In this document: in pieces, positions 8,814 through 17,338 of the stretch
How the letters are laid out: every line of letters starts with the position of its first letter
How positions within the stretch are numbered: position 1 is the stretch's first letter
Source of the DNA: Bacteroidetes bacterium OLB10
GTDB lineage: Bacteria > Bacteroidota > Bacteroidia > AKYH767-A > OLB10
Assembly: GCA_001567275.1 (NCBI GenBank)
Contig: LNBX01000026.1
Location: 1-64,000, forward strand
Direction of reading: 5' to 3'
DNA length: 64,000 nucleotides
The notes under the pieces: generated by a model
The model's input: only the letters and a program-made list of their open reading frames with translations
Told to the model about the DNA's origin: nothing
The model's database searches: none
Translations under genes and position numbers: made by a program

Positions 8814-9774
8814 TTTAATAAGCTATCCGAAGTATGTTGAACCGGATACGTACAGGCATTATTCTGAAAAGCTTTATTCAACAGTAAAAAAAAATCCGGA
8901 TGTAGTGTCCATTTACTCCATAGGACATGTTTCGAATCCCGGAATATCAGATATTGATTTATTAATTTTGGTGAAAGACCAAACAGCCCTGACTAAAAAT
9001 TTCAGAGCTGAAATGAGTACTGAAGAAAAGTATTTATTCCTGCATCAGCCTTATGCCTGTTCGGTAAGTGACTTTAAAAAAACTGAAATGTTTACTTTTC
9101 TGCACAATTATCATCTGGTGTATGGCACTGAAATGAGAACCGGTGCACAACTGAATACTCAGGATACAGAATTGCTGAAAAAGCAAACCGCTCTGGAATT
9201 TCTTCTGAAAATGTACATACAACTTTATGTACAGAAAAAATACAAAACCGTTCGTGTGCGTGATTTACTGCTGCATGGCAAAGCACTGATTTATGATTTG
9301 GAATTTTTAAATATTACAGAAGGCAAATTATATGATTTAATTAAAACTGTAATTGAATGGAGAAATGAATGGTTTAAGAAAACACCTTCTGATCATCAAA
9401 TCATTGATTGGTTTGAAAACTTATATCACGAACTTCATAATTCATTTACAACCCATCCACTTTTCAGTGAAATATATTTCCCGGAGACAAAAACCTATCA
9501 GCTGTCAAAAAATATTAGTCTGAAGGCAGGAAGCCCGCAATTTCAGGTGATACAAAAAGGAATGATAATTCCCTTATTACGATATGTCAAATCAAAAAAA
9601 GCTGTCAGATTACAAAATCGTTTTTGCAGTTTTCGGTTTGATGTGCCAATGGCAAAAACAGACATTCCGCCCATTATCAACGAACGATTCAGAATTGAAA
9701 AACAGCTCAACGAAAATGGCAGGAAATACCTTCGGCACTTACTTACCATGACCTCCAGCCTTAAAGCACAGTAA
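8803..9774 (+). CDS. Second nucleotidyltransferase-domain protein, partner of the preceding gene
   Basis: A 323-residue protein with a pol-beta-like motif YSIGHVSNPGISDIDLLIL (38-56). Asp D50 and D52 are present, but the usual GS is GH (41-42). It starts inside the end of the preceding nucleotidyltransferase gene (ATGAAGTATAA overlap), so the two are translated together and may work as a pair. A region rich in basic residues follows, and no membrane segment is evident. Activity and substrate are unknown. The GS-to-GH change may weaken catalysis, leaving one active and one regulatory member, but that is inference. Confidence 0.65.
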   Translation: MKYNLISYPKYVEPDTYRHYSEKLYSTVKKNPDVVSIYSIGHVSNPGISDIDLLILVKDQTALTKNFRAEMSTEEKYLFLHQPYACSVSDFKKTEMFTFLHNYHLVYGTEMRTGAQLNTQDTELLKKQTALEFLLKMYIQLYVQKKYKTVRVRDLLLHGKALIYDLEFLNITEGKLYDLIKTVIEWRNEWFKKTPSDHQIIDWFENLYHELHNSFTTHPLFSEIYFPETKTYQLSKNISLKAGSPQFQVIQKGMIIPLLRYVKSKKAVRLQNRFCSFRFDVPMAKTDIPPIINERFRIEKQLNENGRKYLRHLLTMTSSLKAQ

Positions 9775-9825
9775 ACACTCGGGAAACCAGCCATTTAGCT
9801 CTGTCATTCGATTGATTTAAATGAC

Positions 9826-9833
9826 TAACTTTG
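9826..9833 (+). promoter_or_regulatory. -7 promoter box inside the annotated 5' end of the GT4 gene
   Basis: TAACTTTG followed by CA matches TAnnTTTG. It lies just downstream of an in-frame ATG at 9821, so transcripts from this promoter could not use that ATG. This argues for the ATG at 9875 as the true start of the glycosyltransferase. Confidence 0.55.
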
Positions 9834-9874
9834 CAAACTTAATATGCAGCAGGTCAAATTTTCATTTTTTTTCA

Positions 9875-10882
9875 ATGTTGGCTAAAATAGTTTGGCAGAC
9901 CAAATCGCCAGTGGTATCAGAATGTTTCAACAAGAAAAGTATTACTTCCATCATCAAAGGTGGTAATTCTTATAATTTTTATGCCTTGACTGCATTGGCT
10001 CAAAAATTTGATGTATCCATTGATAAAAATGCCATTAAAAATAATGACCAGTCAATGGTCAATTATATTTACCGGAATTACAATAGATACCCCAAAGCGG
10101 ATGTAACCATTAAAGAAAACTATCCTTTGGTTGCCTGTGCCATCAGCAAAAATTCCAAAAACATTGCCATCATACATCATGTGGACGAAATACATTCGGG
10201 AGGAACTTTTGGACATAAACTGTTTTTCAAAATGCTTTTGAACAGGTTGCCTAAAATGGATTTGGTCATCACAGTATCGGAATATTGGAAAAACTACTTG
10301 CTTGAAAAAGGCTGTAAAAATGTAAAGGTTATCTACAATTCTTTTAATGTAGAAGATTATAACATAACGGGCGATGCTAAGATTGCTTTTCGAAAAAAAT
10401 ATAATCTTTCGGACAGACCTGTTATTTATATTGGAAATGCTCATCGCCAGAAAGGAGTATATGAAGCTTACGATGCTTTAAAAGATATAGATGCTGAATT
10501 CATTATGACAGGAGCAAAAAATATGGCACCTGATATTCCTGTAAAGTTTCTTTCGTTAGACAAGCATGATTTCATTAGTCTGTTACATACATCAGAGTTA
10601 GTGGTATTAATGTCAAAACTTAATGAGGGATGGAACAGAGTTGCTCATGAGGCATTGTTGTGCAAAACACCAGTCATAGGTTCGGGCAGCGGAGGGATGC
10701 ATGAACTGTTAACCAAATCGAATCAGGTTATTTCAGATGTAAAAAACCTGAAAGAAAACGTGATTCAGGTTTTAAAAAACAGAGACCGTTATATTGAATC
10801 AGGATATAAGTTTGCTATTCAATACGACATGAATTATTTTAATACAGCCTGGCAAACTGCTGTCAAAAACATTATCATGTAA
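9875..10882 (+). CDS. Glycosyltransferase family 4 (WaaG/GT1-like fold)
   Basis: A GT-B fold retaining glycosyltransferase of about 335 residues, starting MLAKIVWQTKSP. The C-terminal donor-binding half shows PVIYIGNAHRQKGVYEA, then VVLMSKLNEGWNRVAHEALLCKTPVIGSGSGG, the E-x7-E-type region of GT4. An upstream in-frame ATG at 9821 would add 18 residues, but a -7 promoter box lies downstream of it, so the ATG at 9875 is preferred. It probably adds a sugar to the polysaccharide repeat unit. The next GT4 begins 8 nt downstream. Confidence 0.85.
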   Translation: MLAKIVWQTKSPVVSECFNKKSITSIIKGGNSYNFYALTALAQKFDVSIDKNAIKNNDQSMVNYIYRNYNRYPKADVTIKENYPLVACAISKNSKNIAIIHHVDEIHSGGTFGHKLFFKMLLNRLPKMDLVITVSEYWKNYLLEKGCKNVKVIYNSFNVEDYNITGDAKIAFRKKYNLSDRPVIYIGNAHRQKGVYEAYDALKDIDAEFIMTGAKNMAPDIPVKFLSLDKHDFISLLHTSELVVLMSKLNEGWNRVAHEALLCKTPVIGSGSGGMHELLTKSNQVISDVKNLKENVIQVLKNRDRYIESGYKFAIQYDMNYFNTAWQTAVKNIIM

Positions 10883-10890
10883 TCTATCAC

Positions 10891-12036
10891 ATGCCTGACG
10901 TTAAAAGAGTTCTAATCATCACCAATGTTCCTCAAGACTATCGCATAGTGTTGTTTAACGATCTGCATGAAAAACTTGCAAAAGAGAATATCGAACTGAA
11001 GGTAGTATTTGGGTCATCAGGTTATAAAAGGAGAAAAGGGAAATTAGATTTCGGAAACATTAAATTTAATCATGTTTTTCTGGATTCTAAGAAATTTATT
11101 TTCGGATCGGTAGAAAATACCATGTTCAGCTATCATGGTTTGATAAGATTGCTCCGCAGTTATAAACCTGACATGACCATTGTAATAGGTTACAGTCCTG
11201 CCACCATTAAGCTTTGGCTGCTTTCCTTCTTTTCAAAAGTTAATTATTTCATCTGGTCAGGGTCATTGAAATTTAAAGGACGAAAAGATTCTGCATTCAG
11301 AATATTGTCAAGAAAAATTTTAGTTGCAAAGGCAAAGGGTTTTATCGCTTACGGGTCAAAAGCTAAAGAATACCTCATTTCTCTGGGAGCACCGGCTGAA
11401 AAAATACACATTGCAATCAATACTGTAGATATAGATTTCTTCAATAAAATTGCATTCGACAGGATTGACAGGGATTCAGGTTCTGTAAAGAAATTGCTCT
11501 TTATCGGGTACCTCTCCCCTCGCAAAAAAGTTGACGACCTGATTCATACCATATATAAACTAAATAAAATTTATCCTGATTTTCAGCTGAACCTTGTTGG
11601 TGATGGCTCAGATCGTGAAATGCTGATTACCTTAGTCAACGAATTAAAATTAAACAGCAAGATTAGTTTTGAAGGATTTAAACAAAAAAATGATTTGCCG
11701 AAATATCTCCGGGAAGCTGATTGCTTTTTGTTTCAAACAGGTTTTGATATTTGGGGATTGGTTTTGAACGAAGCGATGGCTGCTGGTGTTCCAAGCGCTG
11801 TATCGCCAAATGCAGGTGCTGTATATGATTTGATTCAGAACGATGTTAATGGATTAATTATTGACTTTAGTAATCATGAAAAAGCTGCTCATCAATTAAG
11901 TGAATTACTTAAGAACGAAAATAAATTATCAGAAATGGGAAGAAATGCCCATCAGTATATTAACAACAATGCAACCGTGACGAACAGTGCACAGGGATTT
12001 ATGGATGCAATAATTTCATTCAGAAAAGATGCTTGA
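10891..12036 (+). CDS. Glycosyltransferase family 4
   Basis: A 381-residue GT-B glycosyltransferase. The donor domain carries LLFIGYLSPRKKVDDL, LVGDGSDREML and FDIWGLVLNEAMAAGVP, the last holding the conserved Glu of the EAMAxGxP motif. The N-terminal acceptor half contains VVFGSSGYKRRKGK. It likely transfers one hexose or amino sugar during O-antigen or capsule repeat assembly. Its end overlaps the polymerase gene by 8 nt. Confidence 0.88.
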   Translation: MPDVKRVLIITNVPQDYRIVLFNDLHEKLAKENIELKVVFGSSGYKRRKGKLDFGNIKFNHVFLDSKKFIFGSVENTMFSYHGLIRLLRSYKPDMTIVIGYSPATIKLWLLSFFSKVNYFIWSGSLKFKGRKDSAFRILSRKILVAKAKGFIAYGSKAKEYLISLGAPAEKIHIAINTVDIDFFNKIAFDRIDRDSGSVKKLLFIGYLSPRKKVDDLIHTIYKLNKIYPDFQLNLVGDGSDREMLITLVNELKLNSKISFEGFKQKNDLPKYLREADCFLFQTGFDIWGLVLNEAMAAGVPSAVSPNAGAVYDLIQNDVNGLIIDFSNHEKAAHQLSELLKNENKLSEMGRNAHQYINNNATVTNSAQGFMDAIISFRKDA

Positions 12037-13297
12037 TTTTATCCTGTCACTTGTTGCAATTTTTGGAATGATAACCCTCATCATTACAGGGCTATTCTAT
12101 TATCGTTATTTCTTTTTGGTGCTGTTTATTGTAAAGCCATTTATTGACATGACTGTCAACACCAAATTAATTGGGGATTTTAATGCTTTGGAAATCTCGG
12201 GAATTTTTATTGCGCTCATACTCTTATATAAATATTTCAACCGTAACCAAAATTATCCAACCTATAATGAAGGCCTGATATGGTTATTCATTTTCCTTCA
12301 GATAATTTCTTTCTTGTTTAATGCTTCTACAGATGCAGCAAAAATAATTTCGCAACTGAAAATTTATCTCAAAATAACCTCATCATATCTGATTTATTTT
12401 CTGGCAGCAAAAGAAATCATTGAGAACTACAACAAAAGAGTAAACTTAGTTAAGGCTATATGGATTACATCTCTTTTTGCGGGTGTCATCACCATAATGG
12501 TATATGCTTTGGGACTGTCAAACTACGACACAACCAGAGGTGTAGTAAGATATAATGGTCTGTATAATGACCCGGGAACTCCTTCTTATCTTTCAATAAT
12601 ATGCTTGCTGTTTTGTAATCTGTATTTTAAACTTTCGAAAGGAAGACACTTAAGGATTTATAACATACTACGAATTGCTACTTATGCAATTACAGGAATT
12701 ATTATAGTCATCACATTAACCAAAAGTGCATTACTTATGCTCTTTGTATATATCATTTTGTGGTATGGAATCTTTGAAAAAAGAACTATGCTTGTATTAC
12801 CTGCGCTAATTCTTTCCGTTTATATTTCATTTTCCTTGTCACAGGACTTGAACACTAGATTTGAAACAGAAATAGACTATATTGATTCAGGAGGTGATGC
12901 AGATGTTGCTAAATCAATGGGGACAGGAAGGATTAACCGATGGGAAACTTTAATACACATGTATTTTGAAGAACTGGATATTGGGCACCAGTTAATCGGA
13001 ACTTCAAGAAACTGGATGGCACACAATCAGTATTTGGCATACCTTCTTCAGGTAGGCGCAATCGGATTAATTGTTTTTCTGGCAATAATTATACGATTTA
13101 TTGTCAGACTAAGTACTATTTATCATCGTACAGGTAATCCATCTATTTTTGCAGCTTTAACATTATTACTTATGTATGCAACTTATGCATTTACCGGTCA
13201 TCCGTTTGATTATACCACACTTTTGTGGTATCTGATGATTCTGCTTTCAATGGTAAATGTATATGACATATCGCGCGAGAAAAAAAATGCGCAGTAA
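12029..13297 (+). CDS. O-antigen ligase/polymerase-like membrane protein (Wzy/WaaL type)
   Basis: A 422-residue, strongly hydrophobic protein with roughly ten to twelve predicted membrane helices (for example residues 3-35, 60-80, 85-100, 150-165). There is one larger loop around 270-330 that contains the sequence RINRWETLIHMYFEE and GTSRNWMAHNQYLAYLLQ. A loop with an RxxxW... and HNxYL pattern is typical of the O-antigen ligase/polymerase superfamily. It should polymerise or ligate undecaprenyl-linked repeat units on the periplasmic side. Polymerase and ligase cannot be told apart by sequence alone; no Wzx flippase is visible in this window. The start overlaps the preceding GT4 by 8 nt. Confidence 0.8.
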   Translation: MLDFILSLVAIFGMITLIITGLFYYRYFFLVLFIVKPFIDMTVNTKLIGDFNALEISGIFIALILLYKYFNRNQNYPTYNEGLIWLFIFLQIISFLFNASTDAAKIISQLKIYLKITSSYLIYFLAAKEIIENYNKRVNLVKAIWITSLFAGVITIMVYALGLSNYDTTRGVVRYNGLYNDPGTPSYLSIICLLFCNLYFKLSKGRHLRIYNILRIATYAITGIIIVITLTKSALLMLFVYIILWYGIFEKRTMLVLPALILSVYISFSLSQDLNTRFETEIDYIDSGGDADVAKSMGTGRINRWETLIHMYFEELDIGHQLIGTSRNWMAHNQYLAYLLQVGAIGLIVFLAIIIRFIVRLSTIYHRTGNPSIFAALTLLLMYATYAFTGHPFDYTTLLWYLMILLSMVNVYDISREKKNAQ

Positions 13298-13368
13298 AAA
13301 TTTAGCAAGAATAAAATTAAATCAAATAGAAGGGCAAAATCTCAATTAATAAATCAACTATTTAATCA

Positions 13369-14343
13369 ATGAAAAACGTTTTAGTTACCGGTGCTGCAGG
13401 ATTTATAGGTTCTCATCTTACAGAGCGCTGTGTGGAATCCGGTTATAAAGTAAAAGCTTTTGTACGTTATAATTCCAAAGGAAATTACGGATGGCTCGAA
13501 TCTTCGCCTTATAAAAATGATATTGAATTTATCACAGGCGACATTCGCGATTATGACAGTGTGTACAATGCCGTTAAAGGATGTGATACAGTCTTTCATC
13601 TAGCAGCACTCATTGGCATTCCCTACAGTTATGTTTCGCCAATGGCGTATATCAAAACTAATGTAGAGGGGACTTACAATATTGTTCAGTCATGCCGCGA
13701 ACAGGGTACAGAAAATATTCTGGTGACTTCTACCAGCGAAACCTATGGCACTGCACAATACGTTCCTATTGACGAAAAACATCCTTTGGTGGGTCAGTCA
13801 CCTTACTCTGCATCAAAAATAGGAGCCGACCAGATGGCACTGAGTTATTATCTCTCATTTAACTCACCGGTTAAAATTGTTCGCCCATTCAACACCTATG
13901 GACCACGACAAAGTGCCCGTGCAGTAATTCCTACCATCATCACACAATTGCTTTCAGGAAAAACTGAAATTAAATTAGGTCACACCACTCCTACCCGCGA
14001 CCTTACATTCGTAAAAGACACGGCAAACGGTTTTCTTGCCATAGCGCAAAATCCCGCTTTCAACGGCACTGTTACCAATATCGGAATGAAAGACGAAATT
14101 TCTGTGGGTGACCTTGCACTGATGATAGCCAAACTGATGAACAAAAATATTTCCATCATTACCGACTCACAACGTGTAAGACCTGATAAGAGCGAAGTAG
14201 AAAGATTGTTTTGCGATAACACAAAAATTGTCAGCAATACCAACTGGAGACCACAACTTACACTTGAAGAAGGTTTAAAACAAACCATTAAATTTTTAGA
14301 ATCTAACTTGCATCTGTACAAACCGGATGTGTATAATGTTTAA
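13369..14343 (+). CDS. legB: NAD-dependent 4,6-dehydratase, LegB type
   Basis: A 324-residue extended short-chain dehydrogenase/reductase. It has the NAD motif VTGAAGFIGSH (6-16), the TSTSE segment (120-124) that carries the dehydratase catalytic residues, and the Y146-x3-K150 pair in QSPYSASKIGADQ. The stretches NYGWLES, GIPYSYVSP, NTYGPRQSARAVIPTIITQ and TPTRDLTFVKDT are strongly like LegB enzymes. Those convert UDP- or GDP-GlcNAc to a 4-keto-6-deoxy sugar en route to legionaminic acid or related amino-deoxy sugars. A sugar-1-phosphate nucleotidyltransferase follows 9 nt later, matching the GDP-GlcNAc variant, but LegC, LegG and LegI homologs are absent from the window. Confidence 0.85.
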   Translation: MKNVLVTGAAGFIGSHLTERCVESGYKVKAFVRYNSKGNYGWLESSPYKNDIEFITGDIRDYDSVYNAVKGCDTVFHLAALIGIPYSYVSPMAYIKTNVEGTYNIVQSCREQGTENILVTSTSETYGTAQYVPIDEKHPLVGQSPYSASKIGADQMALSYYLSFNSPVKIVRPFNTYGPRQSARAVIPTIITQLLSGKTEIKLGHTTPTRDLTFVKDTANGFLAIAQNPAFNGTVTNIGMKDEISVGDLALMIAKLMNKNISIITDSQRVRPDKSEVERLFCDNTKIVSNTNWRPQLTLEEGLKQTIKFLESNLHLYKPDVYNV

Positions 14344-14352
14344 AACAAGATT

Positions 14353-15060
14353 ATGATAGCAGTATTATTAGCCGGAGGAAAAGGTACACGATTAGCACCG
14401 TTTACTATCAGTTTACCCAAACCTCTCATGCCTGTAGGCAACAGGCCTATTCTCGAAATTCTTATCAGACAACTGAAAGATGCCGGTGTAAAAAAAGTTA
14501 TCATCTGCGTTGGTTATCTTGAATCGTTAATCCGTTCTTATTTTGGTGACGGAAAAAAATTCGGAGTGGAAATAGTTTATTCCAGCGAAGATGAACCACT
14601 GGGTACTGCCGGCCCCATGAAACTTATTGCAGAACATCTGACCGATACATTTTTCTTTATGAATGGTGATTTATTTACCGATATCAATCTGGATGAAATG
14701 GTAAACTTTCACAGACAAAATAAAGCAACTGCTACCATCGGATTAACACGTAAAATGGTAAACATTGATTTTGGTGTTATCAAAATAAATGATAAAAAAG
14801 AATTTTCCGAGTGGAAAGAAAAACCAACTCTCGAATACTTAGTGAGTATGGGAATTTATGTTTTTGAACCATCTGTGCTGAAACATTTACCTGACGGATT
14901 TTACAATGTACCTGATTTGATTGTTAAGCTGCATGAAGTGAATGAAAAAGTAATAGGATATCAGTACAATGGCAACTGGCTCGACATAGGTCGTTTGGAA
15001 GACTATCAACGTGCATGCCAGCAGATGGAGGAACTGGAAAATAAAAATAATGGCAAGTAA
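14353..15060 (+). CDS. Sugar-1-phosphate nucleotidyltransferase
   Basis: A 235-residue GT-A-like nucleotidyltransferase. It shows the signature LLAGGKGTRLAPFTISLPKPLMPV (5-28), the metal-binding NGDL (104-107) and a closing GNWLDIGRLEDY motif. It should activate a sugar-1-phosphate with NTP. It is of the mannose-1-P guanylyltransferase/RmlA-like class without a left-handed helix or CBS domain. Directly after LegB, a GlcN(Ac)-1-P guanylyl- or uridylyltransferase feeding the dehydratase is the natural inference (PtmE-like, minus the CBS domains). The gene end overlaps the next start by 11 nt. Confidence 0.85.
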   Translation: MIAVLLAGGKGTRLAPFTISLPKPLMPVGNRPILEILIRQLKDAGVKKVIICVGYLESLIRSYFGDGKKFGVEIVYSSEDEPLGTAGPMKLIAEHLTDTFFFMNGDLFTDINLDEMVNFHRQNKATATIGLTRKMVNIDFGVIKINDKKEFSEWKEKPTLEYLVSMGIYVFEPSVLKHLPDGFYNVPDLIVKLHEVNEKVIGYQYNGNWLDIGRLEDYQRACQQMEELENKNNGK

Positions 15061-15923
15061 AAGAATTGCAGTCACCGGCTCGTCCGGATTTTTGGGTTCG
15101 GCAGTTGTGAGGCTGCTTCATTCAAAAGATATTACAGTAATTCCCATTTCGCGAAAAAATGGTTTCGACATCTGCAATCCTGAAACGCTTAAAAACATTG
15201 AACCTTTTGATGTGCTGATTCATCTTGCAGCACACACCTTTGTTCCCGATTCTTACAATCGTACTGCCGAATTTTTTTACCATCAACATTAACGGAACAC
15301 TGAATGCTCTTGAACTTTGCAAGAAACATAAAGCCAAAATGATTTTTGCAAGCTCGTATGTTTATGGTCCACCCTCTTATCTGCCTGTTGACGAGCAACA
15401 CCCTGTGAACATGTGGAATCCTTATGCCTCCAGCAAAATCATCTGCGAACAACTATGCCATGTTTATCACCGGGAGTTTGAAGTACCGGTTGATATACTG
15501 AGGATTTTTAATATTTACGGACCCGGACAAAATGAGTCGTTTCTGATTCCGAAAGTTATCAAAGGAGTTTTTGAAGGGCAATTGAATCTTGAAACTTTAG
15601 CTCCTAAACGTGATTTTGTGCATGTGGATGATGTTGCAGATGCTTTTTTCAAATGTGCTGAAAACAATACTTCAGGTTATGCCACCTACAACATCGGCAG
15701 TGGAGCGAGTTACAGTGTGCAGCAGATTATTGATAAAACTGAACATATAACTCAGCGGAAAGCAAACATTACCTGCTCAGAAAAACGCAGAGCGAATGAA
15801 GTGCTTGATGTTGTTGCTGATTATTCAAAAATAAAACATGAAAAACACTGGCAGCCTCATATCACTCTTGAACAGGGGTTGAAAGGCATGATTGAAGATT
15901 ACAAACAGAAAAACTATATTTAA
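15050..15923 (+). CDS. NAD-dependent epimerase/dehydratase (SDR), interrupted by one extra T
   Basis: The protein begins MASKRIAVTGSSGFLGSAVV (NAD motif) and runs in one frame to a TAA at about 15292. It then continues in another frame with ININGTLNALELCKKH through the PYASSK catalytic pair and FNIYGPGQ to 15923. Removing one T from the seven-T run at 15272-15278 joins the two parts into a single SDR of about 290 residues. The break is best explained as a homopolymer indel. The product would epimerise or reduce the 4-keto sugar made by the upstream LegB-like enzyme. The ATG overlaps the previous stop (ATGGCAAGTAA). Confidence 0.8.
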
Positions 15924-16429
15924 TTTTTTGTTACCGCCTCCCACTCTGTGAATGAGAAATCATAGGCATTTTTTTCATCAGCAAAGTGGTCTTCTCTTGA
16001 AATCATTTTCCATTTTTCAAAATCAATTTCAGGAAAATAAACATCACCGTTGAATGCGTGATGAATCAGCGTTATATACATTTTATCAGCACGGTGAAGA
16101 AACTGCGAAAACAGCTCCCCTCCTCCTATTACAAACAATTCTTTTTCGCCTGCTTTATGAGCCTGCTCTACTGCTGCATCAATTTCAGAAAAACAAGTTG
16201 CACCCGGGTAATTACAATTCTTTCTGCGCGAAACAATAAAATTTATTCTTCCGGGCAGAGGTCTGTATTTTTCAGGAATACTTTCATAGTTTTTCCTTCC
16301 CGTGAGTATATGATGACCCAGTGTTTTGTCTTTAAAATATTTCATATCAGCAGGAAGATGCCATGGCAAACCATTGTCAGCACCAATCAGCCTGTTCTGA
16401 TCCATTGCAGCTATCAGTGAAATTTTCAT
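15920..16429 (-). CDS. folA: Dihydrofolate reductase
   Basis: A 169-residue DHFR reducing dihydrofolate to tetrahydrofolate with NADPH. Family hallmarks are ISLIAAMDQNRLIGADNGLPWHLPADMKYFK (3-33, residues around the active-site Asp equivalent), TGRKNYESIP and VIGGGELFSQFL. It lies 7 nt downstream of thyA, the classic pairing: ThyA consumes methylene-THF and produces the DHF that FolA recycles. Both read from the promoter upstream of thyA. Its 3' end overlaps the convergent SDR gene by 4 nt. Confidence 0.96.
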   Translation of the reverse strand: MKISLIAAMDQNRLIGADNGLPWHLPADMKYFKDKTLGHHILTGRKNYESIPEKYRPLPGRINFIVSRRKNCNYPGATCFSEIDAAVEQAHKAGEKELFVIGGGELFSQFLHRADKMYITLIHHAFNGDVYFPEIDFEKWKMISREDHFADEKNAYDFSFTEWEAVTKN

Positions 16430-16436
16430 ACTTCGG

Positions 16437-17231
16437 CTATACCGCTACCGGTGCTTTAATTGCAGGATGCGACTGATAATTGGAGATGTAAAAATCCTCG
16501 TACTTAAAACTGAAAATATCTTTCACCAAAGGATTGATTTGTAATGTGGGCAAATCAAATGGTGTTCGCGACAGTTGCAGTTCTACCTGCTCAAAATGAT
16601 TGGAGTAAATATGTGCATCACCAAGTGTGTGAATAAACTCTCCTGCTTTAAGATTGCAAACCTGAGCAATCATGTGCGTCAGCAATGCATAAGAAGCAAT
16701 ATTGAAAGGAACTCCCAGAAAAATATCTGCACTGCGCTGATATAACTGACAGGACAGTTTGCCGTTGGCAACATAAAACTGAAACATGATGTGGCAGGGT
16801 GGCAATGCCATTTTAGGAACATCAGAAACATTCCATGCACTTACCAACATTCTCCTAGAATCAGGATTTTCTTTTATCGTTTTTATTAATTGTGAAATCT
16901 GATCGGTAACGCTTCCGTCAGGGTTGGACCATGAGCGCCATTGTTTGCCATATACAGGCCCGAGATTTCCCTCGGCATCAGCCCACTCATCCCAAATGCT
17001 CACACCGTTTTCTTTGAGATATTTGATGTTGGTATCACCTTTTAAAAACCAAAGCAACTCATGGATGATAGATTTGGTATGCAGCTTTTTGGTAGTCATC
17101 AACGGAAATCCTTCCTGTAAATCAAAACGCATCTGATAACCAAAAACACTACGGGTACCCGTGCCGGTTCTGTCTGATTTATCTGTGCCATGCTGCAGCA
17201 CATGCTGCAGCAGATTGTGATATTGTTTCAT
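16437..17231 (-). CDS. thyA: Thymidylate synthase
   Basis: A 264-residue ThyA, the same length as the E. coli enzyme. It methylates dUMP to dTMP using methylene-tetrahydrofolate. The nucleophile is C146 in [14 protein letters not shown], followed by [20 protein letters not shown] and the DAHIYSNH dUMP-binding motif. It is first in a two-gene operon with folA. A near-perfect Bacteroidota promoter lies 29-58 nt upstream. Confidence 0.97.
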   Translation of the reverse strand: MKQYHNLLQHVLQHGTDKSDRTGTGTRSVFGYQMRFDLQEGFPLMTTKKLHTKSIIHELLWFLKGDTNIKYLKENGVSIWDEWADAEGNLGPVYGKQWRSWSNPDGSVTDQISQLIKTIKENPDSRRMLVSAWNVSDVPKMALPPCHIMFQFYVANGKLSCQLYQRSADIFLGVPFNIASYALLTHMIAQVCNLKAGEFIHTLGDAHIYSNHFEQVELQLSRTPFDLPTLQINPLVKDIFSFKYEDFYISNYQSHPAIKAPVAV

Positions 17232-17259
17232 TACCTGAACTAAGAAAATAATTCGTTTT

Positions 17260-17289
17260 CAAAAATACCTTAACCAATAACACAAACAA
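17260..17289 (-). promoter_or_regulatory. Promoter of the thyA-folA operon
   Basis: On the minus strand, a -33 TTG (17287-17289) is followed by exactly 19 nt and then TATTTTTG (17260-17267). This fits the Bacteroidota sigma-A consensus TTG-N19-TAnnTTTG without mismatch. It lies 29 nt upstream of the thyA ATG. Confidence 0.8.
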
Positions 17290-17338
17290 TGCATTTGCAC
17301 GAAAAGTTATTGACTTTTTAAGGGTTCCGCTGAACAGG

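Noticed and set aside
7803-9774. MNT-HEPN toxin-antitoxin pair
   Set aside because: Both proteins are over 300 residues with NTase motifs, no HEPN motif is seen, and they sit inside a glycan cluster.
9821-9874. N-terminal 18 residues of the GT4 upstream of ATG 9875
   Set aside because: A -7 promoter box lies downstream of ATG 9821, so transcripts would start after it.
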